A DNA stretch of 64,000 nt from Halobacteriovorax sp. JY17 (GTDB taxonomy: Bacteria > Bdellovibrionota > Bacteriovoracia > Bacteriovoracales > Bacteriovoracaceae). Both the position numbers and the translations under genes were made by a program. The notes under the pieces are model-generated. The model saw nothing but the letters and a program-made list of their open reading frames with translations, did not search any database and was not told the origin of the DNA. The first letter of the stretch is position 1; the number at the start of each line of letters is the position of its first letter. The stretch spans positions 434,001 to 498,000 of the forward strand of contig NZ_NJER01000003.1 of the NCBI RefSeq assembly GCF_002753895.1, in the 5' to 3' direction. Shown here piece after piece: positions 20,132-29,550 of this stretch.

Positions 20132-20890
20132 TTATTTAAGCCAACGCTCCATAGCAATTGCTGCCGCAACAGAAACATTTAATGACTTAATATTACCAAG
20201 AGGCTTAATTGCCACACGATGTTCTACAACCCTAGAAACTGCATTAGACATACCAACATCTTCAGCCCCAAGCACTAAGGCCACATGACCAGAAGTATCT
20301 ACTCCCTCACCACCCTCACTTGCATGCTCAGAAAAACCAATCACACTTACGCCCTTTTCAATTAGTTTTGTAATTGCTTTTGGAAGAGAGGAGCAAATAA
20401 CAATATCTACATGCTCAATGGCACCTGAAGCAATTCGAGCAAATGATGGTCCTGTTCCAAAGTGTCCTTTAGCTCCAGTAACAACACAATTTACCCCGTA
20501 GAAAGCCGCTGTTCTCATTATGGCTGCTGCATTGTGAACATCGGTAACTTGATCGAGACAAAGAATTTTATATCTATCTGACTTATCGATTTCCTCATAG
20601 AGCCAAGCAAGGTCATAAGTTTCAACCGGATCAACCACCATAAAGATTTGAGAAGGCACTCTTTGAAAAGTCATCTCTAATTCTTTGTAGAATTGCTCTG
20701 CCATTTTCTGAACTTCGTGAGGTCCTACAGTTTTCACATCGAATTGCTTTAGTTCTTTATCAAGACGAGTTTTCTTTCTAAACTCTTTTAAACCGTCTTG
20801 TGTTGCAATTATTTTTCTCACAGAGTTCGGTCTGCATATAATTGCTTCAGCAATACTATGAATTCCTACTATTAAATCAAATGTACTCAC
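20132..20890 (-). CDS. rlmB: TrmH/SpoU-family RNA 2'-O-methyltransferase, RlmB-like
   Basis: 252 residues. It has an N-terminal substrate-binding segment (IVGIHSIAEAIICRPNSVRKI) typical of RlmB-type proteins. The SPOUT catalytic domain follows from about residue 95, with DQVTDVHNAAAIMRTAAFYG, LVLGAEDVGMS and PLGNIKSLNVSVAAAIAME, the three motifs of the trefoil-knot SAM site. RlmB methylates G2251 of 23S rRNA; other members of the family modify tRNA, so the exact target is uncertain. The start overlaps the proS stop by 4 bp (ATGA), indicating coupled translation. Confidence 0.85.
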   Translation of the reverse strand: MSTFDLIVGIHSIAEAIICRPNSVRKIIATQDGLKEFRKKTRLDKELKQFDVKTVGPHEVQKMAEQFYKELEMTFQRVPSQIFMVVDPVETYDLAWLYEEIDKSDRYKILCLDQVTDVHNAAAIMRTAAFYGVNCVVTGAKGHFGTGPSFARIASGAIEHVDIVICSSLPKAITKLIEKGVSVIGFSEHASEGGEGVDTSGHVALVLGAEDVGMSNAVSRVVEHRVAIKPLGNIKSLNVSVAAAIAMERWLK

Positions 20891-22614
20891 TTACTACCTT
20901 CAATAAGGCCTTTAATTTTCTCAACAACTTCAGAAGGAAGCACTTTAAAACTCTCGCCCGTTTTTCTTATTCTTATTTCTAACATTCCATCATTTTTAAA
21001 GTCTCGCTCACCAAAGATTAGCTGAATAGGTAACCCTAAAAGATCTGCATCTTTAAATTTGAAACCTGGCCCCGCCTTTCGGTCGTCAAAAACGACTTCT
21101 ATACCAGCCTCTAAAAGATCATGATAAATTTTATCTGCTAGCTCTTTATTTTCTGCCGACTTTGTAATTTCTGCATAGTAGACATGATAAGGAGCAAGTG
21201 CCATAGGCCATACGATTCCCTTATCATCATGGTGTTGCTCAACTGCCGCTGCAACCACTCTTGTTACACCAATTCCATAACATCCCATCAAAGGGTGCAT
21301 TGTTTTTCCATTACTATCTAGAACGGTTGTACTCATAGCTTTTGTATACTTGTCACCGAGTTGAAAAATGTGACCGACTTCGATTCCTCTTCGGATATCA
21401 ACAACGCCCTTGCCGTCTAAAGTTAGGTCTCCCTTTGTTGCTAGTCTTAGATCTGCAACTTCAAAACTACTAACATCTCTCTTTGGGACAAGACCTTGAA
21501 AGTGAGTGTCCACTTTATTTGCCCCTGCCGTATAAGAAGCCTCTAAATCAATTTGTGAATCAAAAATAATTCTCGCCTTTGAAGAAAGATCATGTGGACC
21601 AATATAACCCTTAACAAATCCTTCATTTAAGAGCTCACTATCCACTGCCGCTTTTAATAGATCACCTTTTAAGAAAGCGGAAAGCTTTAATTCATTTAAT
21701 GAATCATCTCCAAGAAGCAGAACAAGTATTGTCTCTTCTTTTTCATCTATAACAGACTTATAAACTAGAGACTTTAAAGATTGCTCCTTTGGAGTCTTTA
21801 AGAAGTTACAAACATCTTCGATAGTAGACATAGAAGGTGTCGCAACCTCTTTAATCTCAGAATTTGTCTTATCAAAATTGATATTCGCTCTCTTCGTCTG
21901 TGCCTTTTCAATATTAGCTGCGTAACCTGTTTCGGCACAGTAGATAACTTCATCTTCACCAGTATCAGCTATAACTTGAAACTCGTGCGTCTTTTGGTCA
22001 CTGTCGGCCATGGCACCACCATCAGCTTCAACAGCACTAAACTCCAAACCTGCTCTTGTAAATATTGCCTCATAGGCCTTAAATAATCTGTCATAAACTT
22101 CATCTAGAGAATCTTTATCTGCATGAAAACTATAAGCGTCTTTCATTGTGAATTCACGCCCACGCATAAGTCCAAACCTTGGGCGAAGCTCATCTCTAAA
22201 TTTTGTATTAATTTGATAAACAGTTACAGGAAGATTCTTATAAGACTTGATCGTCTTTCTAAAAATATCTGTTACCGCTTCTTCATTTGTAGGAGAGAGG
22301 CATAGATCGCGCCCACCTTTATCTTTCACTTTCAACATTTGGTCACCCATGGCGTCCCAACGTCCAGACTCTTGCCAGAGCTCACCAGGAGTAACCATAC
22401 TCATCAAAATTTCATGGCAACCGGCCTTATCAAGCTCTTCTCTAATGATTTGCTCGACCTTTCTAATTGATCTATATCCAAATGGCAGGTAGCTATAAAG
22501 ACCTGAACCCATTTTATGTATAAGCCCTGCCCTAACCATTAGCTGGTGAGAAGGAATTTCTGCGTCTGCTGGAACTTCTTTATATGTTTGCCAAAATCCT
22601 GACGAAAGCTTCAT
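20887..22614 (-). CDS. proS: Prolyl-tRNA synthetase
   Basis: Class II aminoacyl-tRNA synthetase that charges tRNA-Pro in the cytoplasm. 575 residues, the size of the bacterial type with an inserted editing domain (E. coli 572). Motif 2 (FRDELRPRFGLMRGREFTMKDAYSFH) is near residues 140-165. The editing insertion runs from about 225 to 390. Motif 3 (GCYGIGVTRVVAA) and the anticodon-binding C-terminal domain follow. A sigma-70-like promoter lies 43-71 bp upstream, and rlmB is cotranscribed. Confidence 0.97.
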   Translation of the reverse strand: MKLSSGFWQTYKEVPADAEIPSHQLMVRAGLIHKMGSGLYSYLPFGYRSIRKVEQIIREELDKAGCHEILMSMVTPGELWQESGRWDAMGDQMLKVKDKGGRDLCLSPTNEEAVTDIFRKTIKSYKNLPVTVYQINTKFRDELRPRFGLMRGREFTMKDAYSFHADKDSLDEVYDRLFKAYEAIFTRAGLEFSAVEADGGAMADSDQKTHEFQVIADTGEDEVIYCAETGYAANIEKAQTKRANINFDKTNSEIKEVATPSMSTIEDVCNFLKTPKEQSLKSLVYKSVIDEKEETILVLLLGDDSLNELKLSAFLKGDLLKAAVDSELLNEGFVKGYIGPHDLSSKARIIFDSQIDLEASYTAGANKVDTHFQGLVPKRDVSSFEVADLRLATKGDLTLDGKGVVDIRRGIEVGHIFQLGDKYTKAMSTTVLDSNGKTMHPLMGCYGIGVTRVVAAAVEQHHDDKGIVWPMALAPYHVYYAEITKSAENKELADKIYHDLLEAGIEVVFDDRKAGPGFKFKDADLLGLPIQLIFGERDFKNDGMLEIRIRKTGESFKVLPSEVVEKIKGLIEGSK

Positions 22615-22656
22615 CTATTATGTCCTTGTAATCCATTATTTCATTGAATTTTAACC

Positions 22657-22685
22657 TAGATACACAACTTTAACTAGCCTTACAA
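22657..22685 (-). promoter_or_regulatory. Candidate promoter of proS-rlmB
   Basis: Minus-strand TTGTAA (complement of 22680-22685), 17-base spacer, TATCTA (complement of 22657-22662). Spacing is ideal; each hexamer has mismatches. Confidence 0.4.
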
Positions 22686-22760
22686 GCTCTTTGAAATCTC
22701 AATAGGTCCCCTTGGTCTTCTTTTCTTTTGAACTAAAAGAAAATTCTCAAAATCTAGAAT

Positions 22761-22778
22761 TGTTCCAGATCTGGAACA
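22761..22778. promoter_or_regulatory. Perfect 18-bp palindrome, candidate operator
   Basis: TGTTCCAGA is followed directly by its reverse complement. It lies in the 257-bp divergent gap between proS and the four-gene plus-strand operon, 93 bp before the first start codon. A perfect palindrome this long with no loop is typical of a dimeric repressor site. The rest of the gap shows an AT-rich stretch near 22835-22860 that could hold a -10 element, but no convincing promoter pair. Confidence 0.5.
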
Positions 22779-22871
22779 GAAGGACCCTATAAGCAACTGA
22801 AAAGACGTTTTTAGTTTTGGCATTCGAATTGCTTTACTATTTTAAAATTTAATTTAAGAACGGAGAGAGTT

Positions 22872-23228
22872 ATGAAAATTTTTAAATTTATTCCATTAAT
22901 CGTATTTGCTGTTATTGCTTATTCAAATACTAACCTTCAACCAATTGCAACTGTCTATGCTGGTGACGGAGGAGTAAAGGATGCTGACTGTAACTGCGGA
23001 CCTGCTGATGATGGTGATCCAAATGTTGGATATAGAACAACCAATCAGGATTTAATCCTTACAATAAATGATGATAGATTTAATAATACAACAAAACTCG
23101 AAGAGCTTTTACAAGGGAATCCTAGAAAGAATCCATTATTAAATTCAAAGTTTGAAATTGATTCGAGTTTAATTAATAGTATAAAAGGTAGTAACCTTGT
23201 TGATAGTTTGAATATAATTAAGAAATGA
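22872..23228 (+). CDS. Small secreted protein of unknown function, first gene of the VWA operon
   Basis: 118 residues. A signal peptide spans residues 1-31 (MKIFKFIPLIVFAVIAYSNT start, Ala-Gly near the cleavage site). The mature part begins with an acidic, Gly/Asp-rich region containing the pair C-N-C (DADCNCGPADDGDPN), then a neutral region rich in Asn, Leu and Ser. I recognise no family. The start is preceded by GGAGAG at an ideal distance. The stop overlaps the next start by 4 bp. The C-x-C pair could bind metal or be modified; this is a guess. Confidence 0.65.
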   Translation: MKIFKFIPLIVFAVIAYSNTNLQPIATVYAGDGGVKDADCNCGPADDGDPNVGYRTTNQDLILTINDDRFNNTTKLEELLQGNPRKNPLLNSKFEIDSSLINSIKGSNLVDSLNIIKK

Positions 23229-23701
23229 TAAAAAAGAATTTTCTACTATATTTAATTCCTATGGTTGCTTTAGTTGTTGGAGTAATTCAATGGAGCCTTG
23301 TTGAGACAACCCTTCTTTCAAGATGGAAAGGTGGCGGCTTTGGTATGTATACCGAACTTCACCCAAATGTTGCTAGAACTTCTTGGGTTAGCTTTCAAGT
23401 TAACAACAAATCCTACAAGATGAGGGGAAAGGATATAAAAGAGGCTTTAAAAGAGAGTCAAATATTCGGTCCCCGAACAGATTTGGCCATTTCTCACCTT
23501 TATAATAACCTTAAAGATTTGAGGTATTATCCGAATGCAGAAAGTATTAAAGATGCAATCTTTCTTTTTAAGAAGCTTTATAAAGCTGCTGGTTTGGAAA
23601 TAACTAACCTATGTATAGAAGTAACAGAACTGAGTCTTAATATAAAAGAAAAGTCTTATAATAATAATTCCTTAATAACGTTATGTGAAAATGAAATCTA
23701 A
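23225..23701 (+). CDS. Membrane-anchored protein of unknown function (VWA operon)
   Basis: 158 residues with one N-terminal hydrophobic segment (residues 5-22) that serves as an uncleaved anchor or signal. The outside part has a notable GGGFGMYTELHPN segment near residues 36-48, a basic middle, and two cysteines near the C-terminus. No family is recognised with confidence. It overlaps the preceding gene by 4 bp and the following one by 17 bp. This makes a tightly packed four-gene operon whose products are all predicted to be exported or membrane bound. Confidence 0.6.
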   Translation: MIKKNFLLYLIPMVALVVGVIQWSLVETTLLSRWKGGGFGMYTELHPNVARTSWVSFQVNNKSYKMRGKDIKEALKESQIFGPRTDLAISHLYNNLKDLRYYPNAESIKDAIFLFKKLYKAAGLEITNLCIEVTELSLNIKEKSYNNNSLITLCENEI

Positions 23702-24578
23702 TCTTAATAAAATTGATCAATATATTTCTTTGAAAGATAACTTACTAATAGCGGCAAAAATATTTTGTGCCATACTACTTGTCACTTTCATTAAGTATCA
23801 AGGCATTTCATTATTTATTCGCTCAAGTGCAACGATACTGCTACTTGGTGGGCTCATTTTACCAAAACTTGTTAAGCATCCTTTATTTTGGCTGGTTATT
23901 GCTAGTTTTAACCTCATACACTTAGTAGAAAATTATTTTAGTAGCGCTAATCACCAATTCCTCTTTGTCTATTATAGCTTTATCTTCTCGCTAGCTTTCA
24001 CTAATGAAGAAGAGCAAGCGGAAGAATTCTTAATAAAATCTTTTAAATATATGTTTATTGTCGTGATGGGTTTAGCAACTCTTCATAAAGCATTTAGCTT
24101 ATTCTATTGGCAAGGCGGTCTTATATACGACTACATGCTTAGAGGGGGGATTCTTAAATACTTCGTAACGATGATAGACTCTAATAATAGTGCTATAACA
24201 GTACTTAACGCTCAAAAGCTCGAAGCGTTTATTGGAAACTACGCGAGTATTGGGCAAGGAATAAAACTTCAAGAACCACTTCCTTGGCTTTCAAGCCTCG
24301 CTTCTATTCTATCTGCTTCTGTAATTTTAATCGAGGCAACTCTTACGATTATGATTGCGAGTAATCGGTTTCAAAGAATTAAACACTGGCTCTACCTTAG
24401 CTTTGTTATTTCAACATTTTTCTTTCGAATGGAGAATTTATTTCTTTCGACCATCGCCCTTACAGGTTTTGTACTTTGCCCAAAAGAGAATGAAACAATA
24501 CGCAGTACTTACTTTATTATAATTCTCTATTTTCTTTCTCTATCTGTCTTAAGCCTAATGCCGGGATTTTACTACTAA
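23685..24578 (+). CDS. Multi-pass membrane protein of unknown function (VWA operon)
   Basis: 297 residues with roughly eight hydrophobic segments from residue 20 onward. The segment FNLIHLVENYFSSANHQFLFVYYSF has several His, Glu and Asn residues inside or beside the membrane, and a later segment reads GLATLHKAFSLFYW. This hints at a buried active or cofactor site like that of membrane-embedded oxidases or the HTTM carboxylase-like group, but I cannot assign it. It starts inside the previous gene and shares its last base region with the next, so translation is coupled. Confidence 0.6.
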   Translation: MKMKSNLNKIDQYISLKDNLLIAAKIFCAILLVTFIKYQGISLFIRSSATILLLGGLILPKLVKHPLFWLVIASFNLIHLVENYFSSANHQFLFVYYSFIFSLAFTNEEEQAEEFLIKSFKYMFIVVMGLATLHKAFSLFYWQGGLIYDYMLRGGILKYFVTMIDSNNSAITVLNAQKLEAFIGNYASIGQGIKLQEPLPWLSSLASILSASVILIEATLTIMIASNRFQRIKHWLYLSFVISTFFFRMENLFLSTIALTGFVLCPKENETIRSTYFIIILYFLSLSVLSLMPGFYY

Positions 24579-25606
24579 TGAAAAAAATAATCTTCGTCCT
24601 TATTCTTGCTCTTTCTTTTTATTATTTCTTAACCGATAGAGAAGACCAAGAGCTTTCAAAGGATACTCAAAAAACAGAACAAGAAGAGAACCCGAAAAAA
24701 AGAGGAGAAAAAAAGCGACCTTCTGCTATCAGAGAAAGTAATCTCGCAAAAAAAACGAAGACGAAAGAATCGCTTCTATCAAAGGAAGAGGAAGAACCAA
24801 TCCCCCCAACAAATGAGGAAGTCCTAGAGCACTTACAGAATATCTTTAGTAATACATATGAGAACGTAACCAAGAAAGAGTCTCTCCTAAAAGCTGAAGT
24901 TGAGAGATCTACCCAAACAGGGAATAAGAAAATAACAACTTATAATAATAAGTATGAAAACTCTAAACAACCCGTAGATATTCTTTGGGTCATTGATGAC
25001 TCGGGATCTATGAAAGATAAAATCAAAGAAGTATCAGAAAAAATTGACCTATTTCTGAATCAGTTTATAGAAAAGAACGTCTCTTTTAAAATTGCTGTCG
25101 TCAATACCTCAAGAGAGCTTCTGCATGATGGCTCTATTTTAAATTCAATTAACTATAGAGATGATAGAGGAAGCTTTAACCAAACCATTTCAGAAGCCTT
25201 TAATCTCTCTGTATCTGGAAATGGAGAGGAACAAGGGTTTTGGAGTATTTCAGACTTCCTTGATTCAAGCGGAGAAAAATTCTTTCGAGAAAATTCGAAA
25301 TTCATTATTATTGTTATTTCAGATGAAGACGACGGGAGCTTTGTCTATGATGATGGAAGAGAAAGACTTATGAAAACTCAATCTTTACTTGATAAAATCC
25401 AGCAATATAAAACCCTAGAAAATACTGAACTCTACTCTATTGTCTCTTTTCCTCCACATGTCGCGAAGATTGCAGGAATTCGCTACGCAGAGATGTCTTA
25501 TTTAACAAAGGGATTAACGGCTGATATTAAAAGTGATTTTCATCAAACACTCTTAAACATTGGAGGACGTATTACTACATCTAAAAAAGAAGAGACTTCA
25601 CCTTAA
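24578..25606 (+). CDS. Membrane-anchored von Willebrand factor A domain protein
   Basis: 342 residues. One N-terminal membrane segment (residues 2-18) is followed by a long charged linker very rich in Lys and Glu (20-80). A VWA domain begins near residue 133 with VDILWVIDDSGSM; D140, S142 and S144 form the DxSxS metal-ion-dependent adhesion site. A second conserved acidic stretch (VISDEDDGSF) follows near 245. VWA domains bind proteins, often on the cell surface or in chaperone roles. As the last gene of the operon it may present or recruit the small secreted protein. That link is inference from context. Confidence 0.75.
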   Translation: MKKIIFVLILALSFYYFLTDREDQELSKDTQKTEQEENPKKRGEKKRPSAIRESNLAKKTKTKESLLSKEEEEPIPPTNEEVLEHLQNIFSNTYENVTKKESLLKAEVERSTQTGNKKITTYNNKYENSKQPVDILWVIDDSGSMKDKIKEVSEKIDLFLNQFIEKNVSFKIAVVNTSRELLHDGSILNSINYRDDRGSFNQTISEAFNLSVSGNGEEQGFWSISDFLDSSGEKFFRENSKFIIIVISDEDDGSFVYDDGRERLMKTQSLLDKIQQYKTLENTELYSIVSFPPHVAKIAGIRYAEMSYLTKGLTADIKSDFHQTLLNIGGRITTSKKEETSP

Positions 25607-25664
25607 ATAATTATTTACACCAAAATTCTCACTTGCTAGCATCGGTGGCTCAAAGGGGAAATAT

Positions 25665-26345
25665 ATGAAAAACACATTACTTGCTTCAATACTTTTAATT
25701 CTCGCTTCATGCGGGTCCTCTGATGGAACTCCAGGAAGCTCAGGTATTGCTAATCCAGCACTTACAAAAGAAGGAAATTTAAAGTCTCACCTAATTAGTG
25801 GTTATAAGCTTGGCCTTGAGCAAACGACTTTTGAAACTGGTATAATTACAAATAGAAATACAAACCAACAGGTTTGTGACTACCAGATGAAGACAACAAG
25901 TACTCTTATTGCCATCTCTGGTGATAGGTACTCATTTCATGTCTTAGAGGAAGGTAATCCAAACTGCACAGCCAGTCTTACAGAGTCTATTGAAATCTAT
26001 GCAAAAGACTTCTACGGATCTATTATAGATACACTTCTTAAGAATATTCTTGATCAAGGCGCAACTTATGACTGGAATCCTTCGTCAAAAGAATTCTCTA
26101 TGAGTAAGGATGGACTAAGAGAAGCTTTCAACCTTCAAACTGTTACAACTCATGAAATGCTATATAATACTTTATCCGAAGAAGGATCATATGAAACTGA
26201 TGAATATGAAGTTTCTTATACTGTTTCTGATTTTCAAACACGAGTAATAGCAGGGCCGTTTGATGTAGAAGGACTTAAAGATTCTCTTGGATACTGTTTA
26301 TTTAAATCACAAGAAGATCTTGAGTGTTTTTCACCTAAGAATTAA
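25665..26345 (+). CDS. Lipoprotein of unknown function
   Basis: 226 residues with a lipoprotein signal peptide; the lipobox LASC puts the lipidated cysteine at residue 16, followed by a Gly/Ser-rich linker. The rest is a soluble domain with a pair of cysteines at about 73 and 103 and a C-x-x-x-x-x-x-x-x-C pair near the end. No family recognised. It starts 58 bp after the VWA gene and may be part of the same transcript. A GGGGAAA sequence precedes the ATG. A stem-loop follows its stop. Confidence 0.6.
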   Translation: MKNTLLASILLILASCGSSDGTPGSSGIANPALTKEGNLKSHLISGYKLGLEQTTFETGIITNRNTNQQVCDYQMKTTSTLIAISGDRYSFHVLEEGNPNCTASLTESIEIYAKDFYGSIIDTLLKNILDQGATYDWNPSSKEFSMSKDGLREAFNLQTVTTHEMLYNTLSEEGSYETDEYEVSYTVSDFQTRVIAGPFDVEGLKDSLGYCLFKSQEDLECFSPKN

Positions 26346-26352
26346 AAATGAA

Positions 26353-26377
26353 GGAGGTACTCTTATGAGTTACCTCC
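26353..26377. terminator. Bidirectional terminator between convergent genes
   Basis: GGAGGTACTC pairs with GAG-T-TACCTCC (ten pairs with one bulged T, four-base loop). The flanks are A/T-rich, with TTTACTTTT on the plus side and TTTTTAAT on the minus side. It lies between the lipoprotein stop and the minus-strand peptidase stop. Confidence 0.65.
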
Positions 26378-26385
26378 ATTTACTT

Positions 26386-28170
26386 TTAGTGAGAGCTTTT
26401 TGTAAGTGTTACAACCTTCTTCATCAGTTTTCCACTTCTCTTCCAACCAAGCTCAACCTTATCTCCTGCTCTATAATACTTAAGAGCAAAAGCAAGATCA
26501 TAAATTGTCTTCACTTCTATATCACCAATTTGAACGAGAATATCTCCTGCAATAATTCCGGCCTTAAGAGCAGGGGAATTATCACTTGCTCGAACACATT
26601 TAACTCCTACTACATCATCGCTTTGTCCAAACTCAGGAACACAACCAAGGTGAGCTCCATAACCTCTCGGTCTTCCAGCATCTGATCCGTCTGAGTAATC
26701 TGGATTAAATACCGGAGCATTTACTCTTTCCATTCCTGCAATAAGTGAGAGAGCGTAAGTCTCAATCCCTCTCATGGCATCGTAATCTATTTTTTCAGCA
26801 GTATCGTGGCTTGTGTGATAATCCTCATGAGCACCTGTTGTAAAGAAGAGCGCTGGAATTTTCTTTACTGTAAAAGAAGCGTGGTCGCTACTCCCAACAG
26901 CTTCATTTTTTACGATGAACTTCAAATTACTTTCAAGAGGATTTAAAAGTGGTTTCCAATCCAGTGATGTCGCAGCTCCCATAACTGAAACTGATTCATT
27001 ATATCTTCCAACCATATCAAAATTAAGCATGGCCTTTATTTCTCCGTATTGCTCACCATGACGGGCCCACATATCCACAAAGTGTGCAGAACCAAGTAGT
27101 CCCATTTCCTCTGCATTAAAGAGAACAAAGATATAAGTTCTAAGATGAGGCTTCTTACTTAGCTCTTTTGCTAATTTTAGAACCATCGCTGTACCAGAAG
27201 CATTATCATCTGCTCCATTATGAATTTCCCCGTGTCCATGTGGGTCCATGGAAGATTCCCCACCATGACCTAAGTGATCAAAGTGACCACCAACCACAAC
27301 AACTTCTTTCTTTAAAATTGGGTCAGATCCCTCTAGAACTCCTACAACATTTGAAACTCGGCCTGTTTTCTTTTTAAGGTTAACTGCCATGGAGAAATTT
27401 CCACCAAGGTCAAAAGAATTTGGTCTTCCCGTATCTCTTATGACTTCTTGAAGTTTCTTCACATCAGTTTTCTTATGAATTAGAACTTTATTAAACCACT
27501 TATTAGTTGCATAACCCGCTAGTGCAGAGAATCTATTTCCACCACCTTCAGTTGGATTAAAGTATGGAGCTTTCTCTTCTGGATAATTTTCAAGAGAGAG
27601 AGGGTCATTTAAAACAATAACTCCTGCTGCTCCGTGGATAATCGCATTCTTTAATTTGTAGAATATAGATCTATAATTTATATAGTCTGGGTGTCTAAAG
27701 GGAGAATTCATATTTCCAATGGCAGGATCCCCTGTCATCACGACAACAATTTTTCCCTTAACATTTAATCCTTGATAGTCATCGTACTTTAACTTCGTAT
27801 CGCTCTTAGGAATGGTAATTCCATAGCCAACAAAAACAATACCTGTATTTTCAACTTTTCCACTTAGTGAAGATGAAATAGGTTCAAAGAGTTCTTCCTT
27901 AAAAGTAGCGGAGCCAAATGAGTTCTCTCCGCTTTTTACCATTTCAGTGAATATCGTAAATTCTTGCTGGTAACTTTCAGCGAGGGGCTTAAGCCCAAGA
28001 GACTTAAGTTGATTAATTGAATAATTCGTTGCCGTGACATTCCCAGGAGTTCCAGGCTTTCTTCCTTCAAGCTTATCGCTTGCGAGAAAGTGAACAGCTT
28101 CTTCAAAGAAAGCTGCATTAGAATGTATACTGATAAAAATAGACACTAGTGCTATTAAAATTCTATTCAT
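26386..28170 (-). CDS. M28-family zinc aminopeptidase with PA and PDZ domains
   Basis: 594 residues with a signal peptide (residues 1-20), so exported to the periplasm or outside. A PA insert lies at about 140-230 (HGAAGVIVLNDP). The M28 catalytic core carries the usual metal ligands and acid/base: H296 (GGHFDHLG), D321 (GADDNASG), E354/E355 (NAEEMG), D385 and H452 (DYHTSHD). A PDZ domain fills the C-terminus from about 500. M28 enzymes are di-zinc exopeptidases. The PDZ domain suggests binding of partner or substrate C-termini. It could serve nutrition from prey protein, an inference from lifestyle. It stands alone on the minus strand. Confidence 0.9.
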   Translation of the reverse strand: MNRILIALVSIFISIHSNAAFFEEAVHFLASDKLEGRKPGTPGNVTATNYSINQLKSLGLKPLAESYQQEFTIFTEMVKSGENSFGSATFKEELFEPISSSLSGKVENTGIVFVGYGITIPKSDTKLKYDDYQGLNVKGKIVVVMTGDPAIGNMNSPFRHPDYINYRSIFYKLKNAIIHGAAGVIVLNDPLSLENYPEEKAPYFNPTEGGGNRFSALAGYATNKWFNKVLIHKKTDVKKLQEVIRDTGRPNSFDLGGNFSMAVNLKKKTGRVSNVVGVLEGSDPILKKEVVVVGGHFDHLGHGGESSMDPHGHGEIHNGADDNASGTAMVLKLAKELSKKPHLRTYIFVLFNAEEMGLLGSAHFVDMWARHGEQYGEIKAMLNFDMVGRYNESVSVMGAATSLDWKPLLNPLESNLKFIVKNEAVGSSDHASFTVKKIPALFFTTGAHEDYHTSHDTAEKIDYDAMRGIETYALSLIAGMERVNAPVFNPDYSDGSDAGRPRGYGAHLGCVPEFGQSDDVVGVKCVRASDNSPALKAGIIAGDILVQIGDIEVKTIYDLAFALKYYRAGDKVELGWKRSGKLMKKVVTLTKSSH

Positions 28171-28250
28171 ATTAAAATCCTCTATATTATGCTAATATTT
28201 ACTTCTATAATTAACTCAACTAGAAATCAAATGTCCTGTAAAGTATTACT

Positions 28251-28721
28251 ATGTTAAGAGAAGAACTCTATCACCCAATGTTTAGCCACTTTCCAATCGT
28301 TATGTTTGCACTGGCGCTTATTACAAAACTCTTAAGCCTTATCTTAATAAAGCTAGAAAAAGAGTCAGGTGAAAAATTTCTCTTTATTTCAAAGCTTTTA
28401 ATTTATGTCACTCCATTTACTTTTCTCATTACTATGTACCTAGGAGACTTTGCGCTCGACCAAATAAAGAATGAATTTTGTGACTTACACACTGTCTATA
28501 AACACGAAGAAGTGGCCTATTACGCTCTCTATAGCTTCCTCATTGTCTTAGCTTTTGAGGCCATTAGTGAACTAAAGTCGAAATTCAAAACACTCTTTCA
28601 AATTGGTACACTTATCTTTTTGATTCTTGGAAATTTCTATTTATTTAAAACGGCCCACTCTGGAGCGAGCCTCGTTTATGACTTAGGAGCTGCCGTCAAA
28701 GTCGCTCCTAAGTGCAAATAA
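28251..28721 (+). CDS. DUF2231-type membrane protein
   Basis: 156 residues with four membrane helices. The N-terminal HPMFSHFPIVMFALAL and the C-terminal HSGASLVYDLGAAV match the pattern of DUF2231 proteins, which contain conserved membrane histidines and are thought to bind haem or metal in some members. Function unknown. It is divergent from the M28 gene across 80 bp and convergent with the next gene with only four bases between stops. Confidence 0.7.
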   Translation: MLREELYHPMFSHFPIVMFALALITKLLSLILIKLEKESGEKFLFISKLLIYVTPFTFLITMYLGDFALDQIKNEFCDLHTVYKHEEVAYYALYSFLIVLAFEAISELKSKFKTLFQIGTLIFLILGNFYLFKTAHSGASLVYDLGAAVKVAPKCK

Positions 28722-28725
28722 TTTC

Positions 28726-29550
28726 TTAATCGATATCTGTCTCAACAACGCCTTTTTCATAATTAAATTCACTTCCCTGCATTGAATGTGGAATACAGTA
28801 AATTGCAATAAGAATTGATGCCGCAACAATTATTGGCCACCTTCTCTTACTTTTAAGAGTTAGAAGAACTGCCGTTAACCATGCAAGAACTCCAATTAGA
28901 AGTTTATTATCTGTTAAGTCCCAATCATATGGAAAACCTGCCCAATAAACTCCAAAGGCAAATTTTTGAACGATTGGTCCTAAACACATTCCGCCAATCA
29001 TTAAAGAGCCAAGAGTAACCCTCGCAATTTTAACAGCACTCTCTGTTTTAAATATTGCTTCAAAGAAGGCCATTGCAGAGAGAAGCATTGAAAAGAACAT
29101 AAAGAAAACATGAGGCGCTAAAATATAGGTAGGCACATCACCTTTATAACGAATATAAATTGGATCTTCTTTACTGTGGAACTCTTGGGACTTATCTCCA
29201 AAATTCAATTTTAAAAAATAAGTGAGTTTTCCAGCAGGGGGCTGATTTGGAAGGGTCATCGCAAAACGGTTCCCCTTTTCTTCTAAGTTCACAACAGTCC
29301 ACTCATCATTTGTTGGATATCTCTTATACGTGAGCTCAACTCCTGTTAAGTCTTTGATTTTTGGGATTTCAACAGGCGCCCCTGTATTACCTCCATGACT
29401 TCTTGGAAGCTTTACTCTAACTGTTGCATCTTTATCTAGCCCTATATAAATTTTCTCTGGGTAAGTCGGCCCAGTTGCTCTTTGGTAAATAACGGCCGCC
29501 ATCGTGATAATAATCGCCAATGGAATGGAAACTTTGTAATTATTCTTCAT
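28726..29550 (-). CDS. Membrane protein of unknown function
   Basis: 274 residues. An N-terminal membrane anchor (residues 10-25) is followed by a periplasmic domain of about 120 residues with a beta-sandwich look (many alternating hydrophobic residues, Pro/Gly turns). Four hydrophobic segments follow from about residue 146 to 255, and a short soluble tail. The last helices contain a Trp-rich stretch (YWAGFPYDWDLTDNKLLIG). I do not recognise the family. Divergent promoter region shared with the ChaN-like gene. Confidence 0.6.
   Translation of the reverse strand: MKNNYKVSIPLAIIITMAAVIYQRATGPTYPEKIYIGLDKDATVRVKLPRSHGGNTGAPVEIPKIKDLTGVELTYKRYPTNDEWTVVNLEEKGNRFAMTLPNQPPAGKLTYFLKLNFGDKSQEFHSKEDPIYIRYKGDVPTYILAPHVFFMFFSMLLSAMAFFEAIFKTESAVKIARVTLGSLMIGGMCLGPIVQKFAFGVYWAGFPYDWDLTDNKLLIGVLAWLTAVLLTLKSKRRWPIIVAASILIAIYCIPHSMQGSEFNYEKGVVETDID

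Noticed and set aside
22761-22778. Palindrome as a LexA (SOS) box
   Set aside because: The arms read GTTCC...GGAAC, the opposite order to the GAAC...GTTC type, and nothing next to it is a repair gene. It is kept only as an unassigned operator.
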